Assembly (NCBI RefSeq): GCF_002843175.1
Contig: NZ_PJEO01000003.1
Span: 1 to 64,000 of the forward strand
DNA: 64,000 nt
Reading direction: 5' to 3'
Origin: Confluentibacter flavum
GTDB lineage: Bacteria > Bacteroidota > Bacteroidia > Flavobacteriales > Flavobacteriaceae
This document shows positions 44,835 to 53,376 of the stretch, in pieces. The position numbers and the translations under genes were made by a program. The notes under the pieces were generated by a model. It had not been told where the DNA came from. It did no database searches and was given only the letters and a program-made list of their open reading frames with translations. How positions within the stretch are numbered: the stretch's first letter is position 1; each line of letters opens with the position of its first letter.

Positions 44835-46745
44835 ATGACAAAAGGAAATATTAATGTTTCGGTAGAGAACATCTTCCCACTTATTAAAAAATTCCTGTAT
44901 AGCGATCACGAAATCTTTTTACGTGAATTAATCAGTAACGCTACAGATGCAACTTTAAAATTGAAACACCTAACTAGTATAGGTGAAGCCAAAACCGAAT
45001 ATGGCAATCCGAAAATTGAAGTTAAGATTGATAAAGAAGGTAAAAAACTTCATATTATAGACCAAGGATTGGGTATGACTTCCGAAGAAGTTGAAAAATA
45101 TATTAACCAAGTTGCTTTTTCAGGTGCTGAAGAATTTTTGGATAAATACAAAGATGCGGCTAAAGATGCTGGTATTATCGGTCATTTCGGATTAGGTTTT
45201 TATTCCGCTTTTATGGTTGCCCAAAAAGTAGAAATTATTACCAAATCTTATAAAGACGAACCTGCGGCGCATTGGATTTGTGATGGATCTCCTGAATTCA
45301 CCATAGAACCATCAGACAAAACAGAAAGAGGTACAGAAATCATTCTTCATATTGCTGAGGATTCTACTGAGTTTTTGGAAGAATCACGCATAAGGACCCT
45401 TCTTTTAAAATATAACAAGTTTATGCCTATTCCAATTAAATTTGGAACTAAGGACATAAACGATCCAGATTTCGAACCGAAAACCATCACAGATAAAGAC
45501 GGTAAAGAAACCAAAGAGCCTCATAAAAAAATTACGGTTGATGATATTATCAACAACCCAAATCCAGCTTGGACCAAACAACCAGCAGATTTGAAAGATG
45601 ATGACTATAAAAGCTTTTATCGCGAATTGTACCCGATGCAATTTGAAGAGCCTTTATTCAACATTCACTTAAATGTAGATTATCCGTTTAACCTTACCGG
45701 GATTTTATATTTCCCAAAAATGGGTCAGGATATGAACATTCAAAAAGATAAGATCCAACTGTACCAAAACCAAGTCTATGTAACCGACAATGTAGAAGGC
45801 ATCGTTCCAGAATTTTTAACCATGCTTCGCGGGGTTATTGATTCTCCAGACATTCCGTTAAACGTATCGCGTTCTTACTTGCAAGCCGATGGGGCCGTTA
45901 AGAAAATCTCGTCTTACATCACTAGAAAAGTAGCCGATAAATTAAAATCGCTTTTTAATAATAATCGTGAGGATTTCGAAAAGAAATGGAACGATATTAA
46001 AATCGTGATTGAATACGGTATGCTCTCCGAAGAAAAATTCTTTGAAAAGTCTGGCGATTTCGCATTATACCCAACAGTTGAAGGTACTTATTTTACCTAT
46101 GATGAATTATTCAATAAAATAAAAGCCAATCAAACGGATAAAGACGGCAAGTTGGTTATTCTGTATGCGTCTGATAAAGATGCACAACATAGCTATATAG
46201 AAACAGCTAAAGCCAAAGGTTATGAGGTGTTGTTATTGGATTCTCCAATCGTATCGCATTTAATTCAGAAACTGGAATCTACCAAAGAAAACATTTCTTT
46301 TGCACGTGTTGATGGCGACCATATTGATAATTTAATTAAGAAAGAGGACACCAAAATCTCTAAACTTTCTGAAGAACAACAAACTGCTTTAGAAACCCTT
46401 TTGAAAGAAGTAATTCCTTCTGAAAAATTCATGGTACAATTGGAAGCTATGGATAGCGAAGCATCGCCTTTTATTATAACACAACCAGAGTTTATGCGAC
46501 GTATGAAAGAAATGCAACAAACTGGCGGTGGCGGTATGTTTGGTATGGGCGGTTTTCCAGAAATGTACAACTTAGTTGTTAATACCAACTCTAAATTAGT
46601 CACCGAGATTTTAGAAACAAAAACCAAAAACAAGCAAGAACGCTTAATTAATCAAAGTTTGGATTTAGCACGTTTATCGCAAGGCTTGTTAAAAGGTGAA
46701 GAACTGACAAACTTTATTAAACGCAGTTATGAGATGATTAAATAG
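44835..46745 (+). CDS. htpG: Molecular chaperone HtpG (Hsp90)
   Basis: 636 residues. GHKL ATPase domain with ELISNATDATLKL, DQGLGM and GHFGLGFYSAFM, middle domain with RGVIDSPDIPLNVSRSYLQ, and a C-terminal dimerisation domain. It contains a long acidic/charged loop (about 215-240, TKEPHKKITVDDII) and a Gly/Met-rich MQQTGGGGMFGMGGFPEM stretch near the C-terminus, as in other Bacteroidota Hsp90. Cytosolic. Its stop codon TAG is the first word of a repeat array. Confidence 0.98.
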   Translation: MTKGNINVSVENIFPLIKKFLYSDHEIFLRELISNATDATLKLKHLTSIGEAKTEYGNPKIEVKIDKEGKKLHIIDQGLGMTSEEVEKYINQVAFSGAEEFLDKYKDAAKDAGIIGHFGLGFYSAFMVAQKVEIITKSYKDEPAAHWICDGSPEFTIEPSDKTERGTEIILHIAEDSTEFLEESRIRTLLLKYNKFMPIPIKFGTKDINDPDFEPKTITDKDGKETKEPHKKITVDDIINNPNPAWTKQPADLKDDDYKSFYRELYPMQFEEPLFNIHLNVDYPFNLTGILYFPKMGQDMNIQKDKIQLYQNQVYVTDNVEGIVPEFLTMLRGVIDSPDIPLNVSRSYLQADGAVKKISSYITRKVADKLKSLFNNNREDFEKKWNDIKIVIEYGMLSEEKFFEKSGDFALYPTVEGTYFTYDELFNKIKANQTDKDGKLVILYASDKDAQHSYIETAKAKGYEVLLLDSPIVSHLIQKLESTKENISFARVDGDHIDNLIKKEDTKISKLSEEQQTALETLLKEVIPSEKFMVQLEAMDSEASPFIITQPEFMRRMKEMQQTGGGGMFGMGGFPEMYNLVVNTNSKLVTEILETKTKNKQERLINQSLDLARLSQGLLKGEELTNFIKRSYEMIK

Positions 46746-46830
46746 ATTGTTAGAACGCTTTGCTCTTAGATTGTTAGACGGCTTCGCTTTTAGATTGCTT
46801 TGCTTTAGATTGCTAGATTAGTTAGATGAA
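46743..46830. repeat. TAGATTG-based repeat array starting at the htpG stop codon
   Basis: Two 24-bp units (starting TAGATTGTTAGAACG at 46743 and TAGATTGTTAGACGG at 46767) are followed by shortened versions (TAGATTGCTTTGC, TAGATTGCTAGATTAG). The first TAG is the htpG stop codon itself. Possible degenerate unit family shared with other Flavobacteriaceae intergenic repeats. Confidence 0.7.
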
Positions 46831-46884
46831 AAGCTAGAAGTTTAGATTAAGCAATTTTAAATGATATAGATAGTAGCACTTAAC

Positions 46885-46916
46885 AAAAAACCACTTCAGT
46901 TTGAAGTGGTTTTTTT
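46885..46916. terminator. Bidirectional terminator between htpG and the lysine-rich gene
   Basis: AAAAAACCACTTCA and TGAAGTGGTTTTTTT pair perfectly around a three-base loop. A/U tracts on both sides suit termination in both directions of the two convergent genes. Confidence 0.9.
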
Positions 46917-46922
46917 ATGACA

Positions 46923-47258
46923 TTATTTTTTCTTCTTCTTTTTTGATTTTGCTTTTTTAGCTTTATCCTTTTCCTTTTTTGCTTTTTCCTTAGCTTTGGC
47001 TTTTTCTTTTTTAGCTTTCTCTTTGGCTTTTTCTTTAGCCTTTTCTTTTTTCTTTTTTTCCTTTTCTTTATCTTTTTTATCCTCTTTCTTCTTGTCTTTT
47101 TTCTTGGCCTTTTTTGATTTTTTGGTTATTACCTCTTCAGCTTTTTCTTTAGAGACTTCATTATTAACCTCCTCCACATGTTCATCAATTGTATTGTTTA
47201 CTTCATCGCTAACAACGTCTTCATTGGGTTCGTTAAAGTTTGAAATATGTTCTTCCAT
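46923..47258 (-). CDS. Lysine-rich low-complexity protein
   Basis: 111 residues: an acidic N-terminal half (EEHISNFNEPNEDVVSDEV, then EEVNNEVSKEKAEEVI) and a C-terminal half of KEKAKEKAK-type repeats ending in KKKKKK. Predicted single long alpha-helix, strongly charge-segregated. No known domain. It looks like nucleoid- or histone-H1-like basic tails of other bacteria, but nothing proves DNA binding. The repeat structure favours length variation by slippage. Confidence 0.6.
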   Translation of the reverse strand: MEEHISNFNEPNEDVVSDEVNNTIDEHVEEVNNEVSKEKAEEVITKKSKKAKKKDKKKEDKKDKEKEKKKKEKAKEKAKEKAKKEKAKAKEKAKKEKDKAKKAKSKKKKKK

Positions 47259-47466
47259 GGTGTGTTACTTTTAGTTTTGTTACTTAATTTTAATTAATCT
47301 CCAAAGATAGTGTATAAAAATATATGCCAATGTTAAGTTTTCATGTCCCTAGTCTACTATTTTATTAATTAGAAATTTAATTTATCCAACAAAATAAACC
47401 CTAAAAAAAAGAAATTAACACCTTAACAACCAGACAAATTATGACGTACATTCGCAAAAAAATTCT

Positions 47467-48078
47467 ATGTCTATAGAAGTTAAAGTAAAGTTAGTTGAAG
47501 GATTATTTGAACAGCTTGATTTTGAGATTTCACAATTTCAAGACCAAACCAAATTACATTGCTTAACAGGATGTGGCAACTGCTGCACCAATCCAACTAT
47601 GGAGGCCTCTCCACTTGAATTTTTACCATGGGCATTCCAATTGTTTTTAATGGGAAAAGCAGAAGACACCCTTAAGGAACTAAACACTAAAGAAAAACAG
47701 TCTGTTTGCCATATTTACAGTCCGTTAAACCTGATAGATACCACCATGGGAAATTGCAGTAATTACAAATATCGAGGGCTTATTTGCAGGCTTTTTGGTT
47801 ATGCTGCTACCAGAGATAAATACGGGCAACAACGTTTGGTAACTTGTAAAATCATTAAAGAAAACCAAGCAAACCTTTACCAAGATACTACGGAAGCCAT
47901 AAGCAAAGGTCTTTATGTGCCTATGTTTACAGATTACTACATGCAACTCAATCAAATAGATTTTAATATGGGTAATCAAGTAGTGCCAATTAATAGAGCT
48001 TTAAAATTGGCTTTAGAAGAGGTTTTACAATATTATGCGTACAGACCATTTCCTGGTGATTTGGAACATACAGCGTGA
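47467..48078 (+). CDS. YkgJ-type cysteine cluster protein
   Basis: 203 residues. The cluster-forming Cys are in CLTGCGNCCTNPT (about 35-46), CHIYSPL, CSNYKYRGLICRLFGY and VTCKI, the CxxCxxCC pattern of YkgJ/zinc- or iron-cluster proteins. Function unknown; thought to bind Zn or Fe. Not a ferredoxin. No partner gene nearby. Confidence 0.9.
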   Translation: MSIEVKVKLVEGLFEQLDFEISQFQDQTKLHCLTGCGNCCTNPTMEASPLEFLPWAFQLFLMGKAEDTLKELNTKEKQSVCHIYSPLNLIDTTMGNCSNYKYRGLICRLFGYAATRDKYGQQRLVTCKIIKENQANLYQDTTEAISKGLYVPMFTDYYMQLNQIDFNMGNQVVPINRALKLALEEVLQYYAYRPFPGDLEHTA

Positions 48079-48288
48079 TTTTAAAAAACTTGAATCAAAA
48101 AACAATTCAGCCAGTGTATTTTTCATCATAATTAATAACTGTTAAATGATGAATAAAATTCAGCACAAAATATCCTTTTACATATATTTACAATACATAA
48201 AAATGTCCCTATGTGATTAAGCATAAAATCTGCTTGGTTAATTTTGTGAAGCCTTTACTGATTCAACAATATCAAAAAACCATTAGAA

Positions 48289-49389
48289 ATGAACAATAAA
48301 TTTTATCATATTACGCTGGTTGTGTTAGGACTACTCCTAGTAAATAATGCATATTCCCAAGACAACCCAACAGCCATAGCTCCGACAGGCATCGAAATAG
48401 TAGAACAACTGGAAAAGCCTAAAAATAACCAAAAGTTTGATGAAAAAGATAAGGCGGGGTACTTGCTAGTATATTTCAAGGACCAGAACCAATCTGCTTA
48501 CATGGCTATAAGTAGTGATGGTTATACATTTACCGATATTAACAGTGGTAATCCTATATTTATTGGCTCTGAGTTGGCCGAGCAAAAAGGTGTACGTGAC
48601 CCTCATATTACCCGTGGTCCCGATGGTGCTTTTTATTTAGCAATGACCGACTTGCACATTTTTGGTAAGCGTGCTGGATTTCGTGATACTGATTGGCAAA
48701 GGCCTCTTGAAAAATATGGCTGGGGAAACAACCGTGCGCTTGTGTTGATGAAGTCATACGACTTGATACATTGGACACATTCCGATTTTCGTGTAGATAC
48801 AGCGTTTCCTGAACTAGGAGATATCGATTGCTCTTGGGCACCTCAAACTATTTATGATCCTGGGGAGAAAAAAATGATGGTATATTTTACCATTCGTTAC
48901 AACAATAAAAATGCTAACATTTATTATTCTTATACAAACGATGAGTTTACCAAACTAGAAACAACACCTAAACTTGTAACTGCTATTGGTGGCATTGATG
49001 CAGATATTACTAAAGTAGGCGACAAATACCAGATGTTTTATGTTGCCGGTGCAAAAATTAAGCATGCCGTTTCCGATAAAATCAATCAGGATTTTACAGG
49101 AGAAGACAAAAGAATTGATCCCGAAGAAGTTAATACAGAAGCACCTAACGTTTTCAAAAGAATTGGTACGGACACTTATGTACTGATGTATGATGTGTAT
49201 GGATTAAGGACCAGCAACATGGGTTTCAGCGAAACCAAAGATTTTGTTACCTATCAGGATATTGGTCATTTTAACAAAGGTATCATGAAAACGACCAATT
49301 TTACAAGCCCAAAACATGGTGCTATTACTTACCTCACCAAACAAGAACTAAAGGCCATTGCAGAACATTGGAAAATGGATAATGATTAA
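48289..49389 (+). CDS. Family 43-type glycoside hydrolase, secreted
   Basis: 366 residues with a signal peptide (LVVLGLLLVNNAYSQ). Five-bladed-propeller-type blocks are visible: GVRDPHITRGPDGAFYLAMTD, DIDCSWAPQTIYDPGEKKMMV, GIDADITKVGDKYQMFYVAG and EAPNVFKRIGTDTYVLMYD. These carry the acidic residues expected for GH43 (Asp base, Glu acid). GH43 enzymes release arabinose or xylose from plant and algal polysaccharides; exact specificity unknown. Not in a SusCD cluster here. Confidence 0.85.
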   Translation: MNNKFYHITLVVLGLLLVNNAYSQDNPTAIAPTGIEIVEQLEKPKNNQKFDEKDKAGYLLVYFKDQNQSAYMAISSDGYTFTDINSGNPIFIGSELAEQKGVRDPHITRGPDGAFYLAMTDLHIFGKRAGFRDTDWQRPLEKYGWGNNRALVLMKSYDLIHWTHSDFRVDTAFPELGDIDCSWAPQTIYDPGEKKMMVYFTIRYNNKNANIYYSYTNDEFTKLETTPKLVTAIGGIDADITKVGDKYQMFYVAGAKIKHAVSDKINQDFTGEDKRIDPEEVNTEAPNVFKRIGTDTYVLMYDVYGLRTSNMGFSETKDFVTYQDIGHFNKGIMKTTNFTSPKHGAITYLTKQELKAIAEHWKMDND

Positions 49390-50249
49390 GACATTCTTTG
49401 ATTTCCATTAATTTTTTCAAAATTGATGCCTTCAATACCGGTTAAGAAATCAAGAAAATATTTATTAAATGCATCCGGTTGCTCAAGATTGGATACATGG
49501 CCCGCATGATCAATAACATGAAATATGGATCCTTCAATTGATGCATGCATCGATTCAGACTGAACCATTGGTGTTACTTCATCTTCCCTACCGCAAAGAA
49601 TGAGTGTTGGGATGTTTATCTCTTTCAACATGGTGCAAGTTTCTGAACGTTCAGCCAAAGCTACCAATCCCTGCATGATAATATGATCCGAATTGGAAAA
49701 CACAACATGTCTTAATTCCTCAACCAATTCCTTCTTATTTGCTATGGAATCTTTGTGGAAAACTTTTTTAATAAAGCCTTCGTTAAAATTAGTTACGCCG
49801 TCATCTTCTATGTCATTAATAGTCTTATAACGTTTTTCCTTTACTTCAGCAGTATCTGCAATACATTGCGTATCACATAAAATGAGTGCATCAAAGCGAT
49901 CAGGAAATCTTTTCATGGCATTCAGGGCTACAAATCCTCCCATAGATAATCCACAAACAATTGCTTTTTCAATACTCAACTTATCCATAAACTGAATCAA
50001 ATCATCAGCAAACAAATCCATGCTTAGAGGTGATTCTTCGTCCGTTGATTTTCCAAACCCTCTAATATCGCAAGCAATTAAATGATAAGAAGATTTTAAA
50101 AATTCTAACTGAACTTGCCACATGGTTTTGTCAAAAGGAAAACCGTGCAAAAAAATAATCGGGATACTTCCTTCCCCAACATCATCGTAGGATAATTGAA
50201 AGTCATTTATTGGTATGGTTAAATTGTATCCTTTAGTTTCTGTTTCCAT
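49386..50249 (-). CDS. Alpha/beta hydrolase
   Basis: 287 residues from the Met at 50249 (the frame opens at 50300; METETKGYNLTIPINDFQLSY is the better start). Alpha/beta fold with oxyanion FLHGFPFD, nucleophile Ser in VCGLSMGGFVALN (about 102), Asp in LCGREDEVTP and His in DHAGHVSNLE. Substrate unknown; similar enzymes are esterases or C-C hydrolases. Overlaps the GH43 3' end by 4 bp, convergent. Confidence 0.93.
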   Translation of the reverse strand: METETKGYNLTIPINDFQLSYDDVGEGSIPIIFLHGFPFDKTMWQVQLEFLKSSYHLIACDIRGFGKSTDEESPLSMDLFADDLIQFMDKLSIEKAIVCGLSMGGFVALNAMKRFPDRFDALILCDTQCIADTAEVKEKRYKTINDIEDDGVTNFNEGFIKKVFHKDSIANKKELVEELRHVVFSNSDHIIMQGLVALAERSETCTMLKEINIPTLILCGREDEVTPMVQSESMHASIEGSIFHVIDHAGHVSNLEQPDAFNKYFLDFLTGIEGINFEKINGNQRMS

Positions 50250-50428
50250 AATGAATATATATGCAATTAGGTTTTTGTGAATCCTAATCTTTATATACAA
50301 ACTTACCTAATGATTTTCTGGATGCTTTATATGATTAGAGACAAAAATTACATAGTTCACGCTTTGGTAAACATACCGAATCGTAGTTTTAACAAAACCA
50401 ATATCATCAAAAAAACCCATACCCTAAA

Positions 50429-51199
50429 CTAAAGAGCTACCTTAGTTCCTATACCTTTACCATCTATAATGTCAATTATGGTATTCTCTTTTTTACCATT
50501 GGCAATATAGGTAGGAATGCCTTTGGCAGCGGCTTGCTGGGCATAATCTAATTTTGAACCCATCCCACCTCGACCTTCTTCTTCGGTTTTGTTACTGTCT
50601 TTAATATATTTGTCTAAATTTTCAGCGGGTCCTATATTGGAAATAACCCTACTACTTTCGGCATCTGGATGCCCATCATAAACACCATCTATATCCGTTA
50701 GAATAATCAGTTTGTCAACTTTCATGAGTTGTGCAATTAAACTTGCCAATTCGTCATTATCAGAAAACATGGACATGGTAACTGACACGGCATCATCTTC
50801 ATTAGCTATAGGAACCACACCTTCTGCCAGCAAACCTTCACAACAATTAATCATGTTCTGACGGTGCAAACCCGGACTAAAATCCCGTTTTGTGGGGAGT
50901 ACCTGGGCACATTTTAAACCATAATCGTGAAAAATATCGTAATAAAGGCGCATCATTCTGGGTTGCCCAATAGCGGAATATACTTGCCTCCGCTGGGTTT
51001 TGTCTTTTATTTTAGACTTTCCCAGCACTTCTTTTCCTGCAATAGCAGAACCAGAAGATACTAAAATAGTCATGATGTTTCTATCATAAAGTTCGGCTAT
51101 TTGCCTTACTAAATTTCTTAACACTGGTCTTACTATCCTATTATCATTGTTGGTCATGACGTTGGTGCCAACTTTAATAACTATTCTTTCTTTATACAT
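50429..51199 (-). CDS. proB: Glutamate 5-kinase (short, no PUA domain)
   Basis: 256 residues of the amino-acid-kinase fold (IVIKVGTNVMTNNDNRIVRP, GLHRQNMINCCEGLL, ILTDIDGVYDGHP, GGMGSKLDYAQQAAAKGIPTYI). It phosphorylates glutamate for proline synthesis. The C-terminal PUA domain of E. coli ProB is missing, as in many Bacteroidota. Start directly after proC (one-base gap). Glutamate-5-semialdehyde dehydrogenase (proA) is not adjacent, which is unusual for a proBA pair. Confidence 0.9.
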   Translation of the reverse strand: MYKERIVIKVGTNVMTNNDNRIVRPVLRNLVRQIAELYDRNIMTILVSSGSAIAGKEVLGKSKIKDKTQRRQVYSAIGQPRMMRLYYDIFHDYGLKCAQVLPTKRDFSPGLHRQNMINCCEGLLAEGVVPIANEDDAVSVTMSMFSDNDELASLIAQLMKVDKLIILTDIDGVYDGHPDAESSRVISNIGPAENLDKYIKDSNKTEEEGRGGMGSKLDYAQQAAAKGIPTYIANGKKENTIIDIIDGKGIGTKVAL

Positions 51200-51200
51200 A

Positions 51201-52007
51201 TTAATTTTCTTTACCTAATTCTATGGCACGATTAAAAGCCGCAAATGCTGCTTCCTTTATTAATTCTTTTACGTTGTTATCTTCCATAGAGTCTAATGCC
51301 GCCCTTGTAGTGCCTCCTTTTGAAGCTACCATATCCATCCACGAATTTGGTGATAAGTTGGACTGATTAAAAAGTTCGACCGCGCCTATAAAGGTTTGAC
51401 TTACTAAAACCGTAGAATCATTTTTAGAAAACCCCATTTGTAAAGCGGCTTCCATCATACTTTGCATAAAATAAAACACGTAGGCAGGTCCGCTCCCAGA
51501 AATTCCAGTAGAGGCGTCTATTAAAGTTTCACTGCTTACCTGAATGGATTTACCAGTCGTATTTAACAAACTTTCAATAGTCAATATTTCTATTCTCGAT
51601 ACTTGTGGCGATGTCACAAAAGAGGTTAACCCCATACCGATTTTCGCTGGTAAATTTGGCATAGCCCTAACTATCTTTGTTAAACCTGAAAACTCTTTTA
51701 TAGATGCTATAGTAACACCTGCCATAATGGAAATGATTATTTGCTCGGTGTTTGCTAATGGTTTTATGGCTTTAAACAAGCTTTCGGCATGATATGGCTT
51801 TACGGCTATAAAAATAATATCTGCTTGTGGCACACAATCCTTTAACTCGCTAAAAGCATCAAAGTGTGACATTTGATGAAGCTCTTCCAATTTTTCTTCG
51901 GAAGTATCTAAAACCATGATGTTTTTTTTCTTTAACAATCTTGATTTAGACATGCCTTCAGCGTATGTTAAACCCATATTTCCGGCACCTATTACCAATA
52001 TTTTCAT
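51201..52007 (-). CDS. proC: Pyrroline-5-carboxylate reductase
   Basis: 268 residues. Rossmann start ILVIGAGNMGLTYAEGMS, IIISIMAGVTIASIKEF, then the C-terminal catalytic block SGSGPAYVFYFMQSMMEAAL and VASKGGTTRAALDSM. It reduces P5C to proline with NAD(P)H, the last step of proline synthesis. One base separates it from proB; 34 bp from the upstream small gene. Confidence 0.96.
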   Translation of the reverse strand: MKILVIGAGNMGLTYAEGMSKSRLLKKKNIMVLDTSEEKLEELHQMSHFDAFSELKDCVPQADIIFIAVKPYHAESLFKAIKPLANTEQIIISIMAGVTIASIKEFSGLTKIVRAMPNLPAKIGMGLTSFVTSPQVSRIEILTIESLLNTTGKSIQVSSETLIDASTGISGSGPAYVFYFMQSMMEAALQMGFSKNDSTVLVSQTFIGAVELFNQSNLSPNSWMDMVASKGGTTRAALDSMEDNNVKELIKEAAFAAFNRAIELGKEN

Positions 52008-52041
52008 ATGTAAATATTTATTTTAAATGTGATTTATATAA

Positions 52042-52233
52042 TTAGATAAATAATGAACAATCGTTACAATCCTTAACTTCACCGTAATAGGTTTCCCTAT
52101 ATTTATGCAATGTTTTAACAGGCAGACCAAACATATATTTTTTTATATAAGTAACTTTCGTATTTAATTCTCCCATTTTTAAACTGTATCGTTTTTCGTA
52201 TATCGTTTTTCTTCTTACTTGAATAATTTTCAT
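52042..52233 (-). CDS. Conserved-looking 63-residue basic protein
   Basis: 63 residues, basic and Tyr-rich: it starts KIIQVRRKTIYEKRYSLKMG, has KTLHKYRETYYGEVKDC and ends in the pair CNDC. The ORF is in the middle of a co-directional run (GNAT, this, proC, proB) with small gaps of 21 and 34 bp, which supports it being a gene. No known fold. The CxxC at the end could bind metal. Confidence 0.6.
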   Translation of the reverse strand: MKIIQVRRKTIYEKRYSLKMGELNTKVTYIKKYMFGLPVKTLHKYRETYYGEVKDCNDCSLFI

Positions 52234-52254
52234 TTGTAATGTTTTTAATAATTA

Positions 52255-52692
52255 TTAACGCGTTAAGCGCATTTCAATATTTCTTGATTTAAACCCTTTG
52301 TCTTCAAACCAACCTAACTCTGGGCTTTCTTTATTAATATAAAGCGCTATATCCCCCTTACAGTAATTAGTGGTGTAATTGATCAAATTTTCTTTAATCC
52401 CGTCTTCATCATAGTTTGAATTTACAACTAAATATACCAAAATATTCTCGGGAATATACTCGTTCATCCCTGTCTTATTTATTACTAAAACCCCTAAAAT
52501 CTCGTTTTGATGCTCTGAAACAAACACATATCCACCAAGTCCCGGTATTTCTTTTATGGCATACAATAAAGATTTTTTAATGGCACTTTTGCTATCTCTA
52601 AATGTTCCGGAATGTTCGTATAAAAAATTAGTTACACGATTAATATCCATATTAGATAGCTTTGAATAGGCATCATAGGTTTTAATGGTCAT
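52255..52692 (-). CDS. GNAT family N-acetyltransferase
   Basis: 145 residues with the GNAT core (SALKSAIKKSLLY-like start, YVFVSEHQNEILGVLVINKTGM and the acetyl-CoA loop region followed by CKGDIALYINKESPELGWFEDKGF). No substrate hint. First recognisable gene of a minus-strand run with the small protein, proC and proB. A promoter at 52978-52948 gives a ~250-nt leader. Confidence 0.87.
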   Translation of the reverse strand: MTIKTYDAYSKLSNMDINRVTNFLYEHSGTFRDSKSAIKKSLLYAIKEIPGLGGYVFVSEHQNEILGVLVINKTGMNEYIPENILVYLVVNSNYDEDGIKENLINYTTNYCKGDIALYINKESPELGWFEDKGFKSRNIEMRLTR

Positions 52693-52947
52693 AAATTTAA
52701 TATTATATTATTTTCTAATTACCTTAGAAAAAGATTGGGAATTTTTATTTTAAAAAGGTTGTTTAAGCACTAATAATACATGCTCAACAATAACTATAGC
52801 AATAAAATTAATGTGATAATTTTATTAAATTGCCGTTAAGACTTTAAAGCAGGAGGAATGAATTTATTGGATTGGGTTCTAAAAACCAGAAACTTAAAGG
52901 TCAAAATTCTGTAATTTTTATTTTGTCGAATTCCTTTTTGCATGCTG

Positions 52948-52978
52948 CAAAGGTACAAAAATGCACAGCCAATTACAA
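52948..52978 (-). promoter_or_regulatory. sigma-A-type promoter upstream of the GNAT-proCB run
   Basis: On the minus strand TTG (52978-52976), 20-bp spacer, TACCTTTG (52955-52948). All match the Bacteroidota consensus and the following GCA is the common context. Transcription should start near 52943. Confidence 0.75.
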
Positions 52979-53028
52979 GGAAACGCCGTTAAGATGCGAT
53001 TAATACTTTATAAGAAACGAATTAAAAC

Positions 53029-53060
53029 AAAACAGGCTCCCAAAATTGGAAGCCTGTTTT
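53029..53060. terminator. Terminator 3' of yajC
   Basis: AAAACAGGCT and AGCCTGTTTT form a perfect 10-bp stem with additional CC/GG pairs in the loop region. It lies 18 bp after the yajC stop on the minus strand. Confidence 0.9.
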
Positions 53061-53077
53061 CGTAAGTGATGTTATAT

Positions 53078-53362
53078 TTAAACAGATGCTTTATTAACTT
53101 TATCAGTCATTTCCATAGAGATTGAAGAGCGTTCAAACTTGACTTTTCCAGACATGGTTTCAATAATACATGTACTGTCTTTGTCGTTAAACTCTAAAAT
53201 TTTACCATGCAAACCACTCTTGGTAACTACTCTATCACCTTTTTTAAGCTCTGCATTAAACTTTTTCTCTTTTTTTGCACGTTTCATTTGTGGTGCAATC
53301 ATAAAGAAATATACAACAACAAACATTAATATAAACGGCATAAATTGCCCTATTCCTTCCAT
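53078..53362 (-). CDS. yajC: Preprotein translocase subunit YajC
   Basis: 94 residues with one N-terminal membrane helix (about 8-23) and the YajC block KKEKKFNAELKKGDRVVTKSGLHGKI. It works with SecDF in protein export. Downstream of a DUF1573 gene, spaced 15 bp, in the common Bacteroidota order nusB-DUF1573-yajC. Confidence 0.95.
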   Translation of the reverse strand: MEGIGQFMPFILMFVVVYFFMIAPQMKRAKKEKKFNAELKKGDRVVTKSGLHGKILEFNDKDSTCIIETMSGKVKFERSSISMEMTDKVNKASV

Positions 53363-53376
53363 AAATTTAATTTTAT

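Larger units (their letters stand above)
52693..53077. promoter_or_regulatory. 385-bp leader region of the GNAT-proCB run
   Basis: Holds the yajC terminator (53029-53060), then a complete sigma-A promoter on the minus strand (52978-52948). After it is a ~250-nt leader with a 35-codon ORF (52836-52943) whose ATG falls at the expected transcription start. No known riboswitch fold was recognised. Confidence 0.5.

Noticed and set aside
46996-47274. 92-codon Ser/Phe-rich plus-strand ORF
   Set aside because: Pure antisense reading of the lysine-repeat gene (AAA/AAG become TTT/CTT), so low complexity is not evidence of coding.
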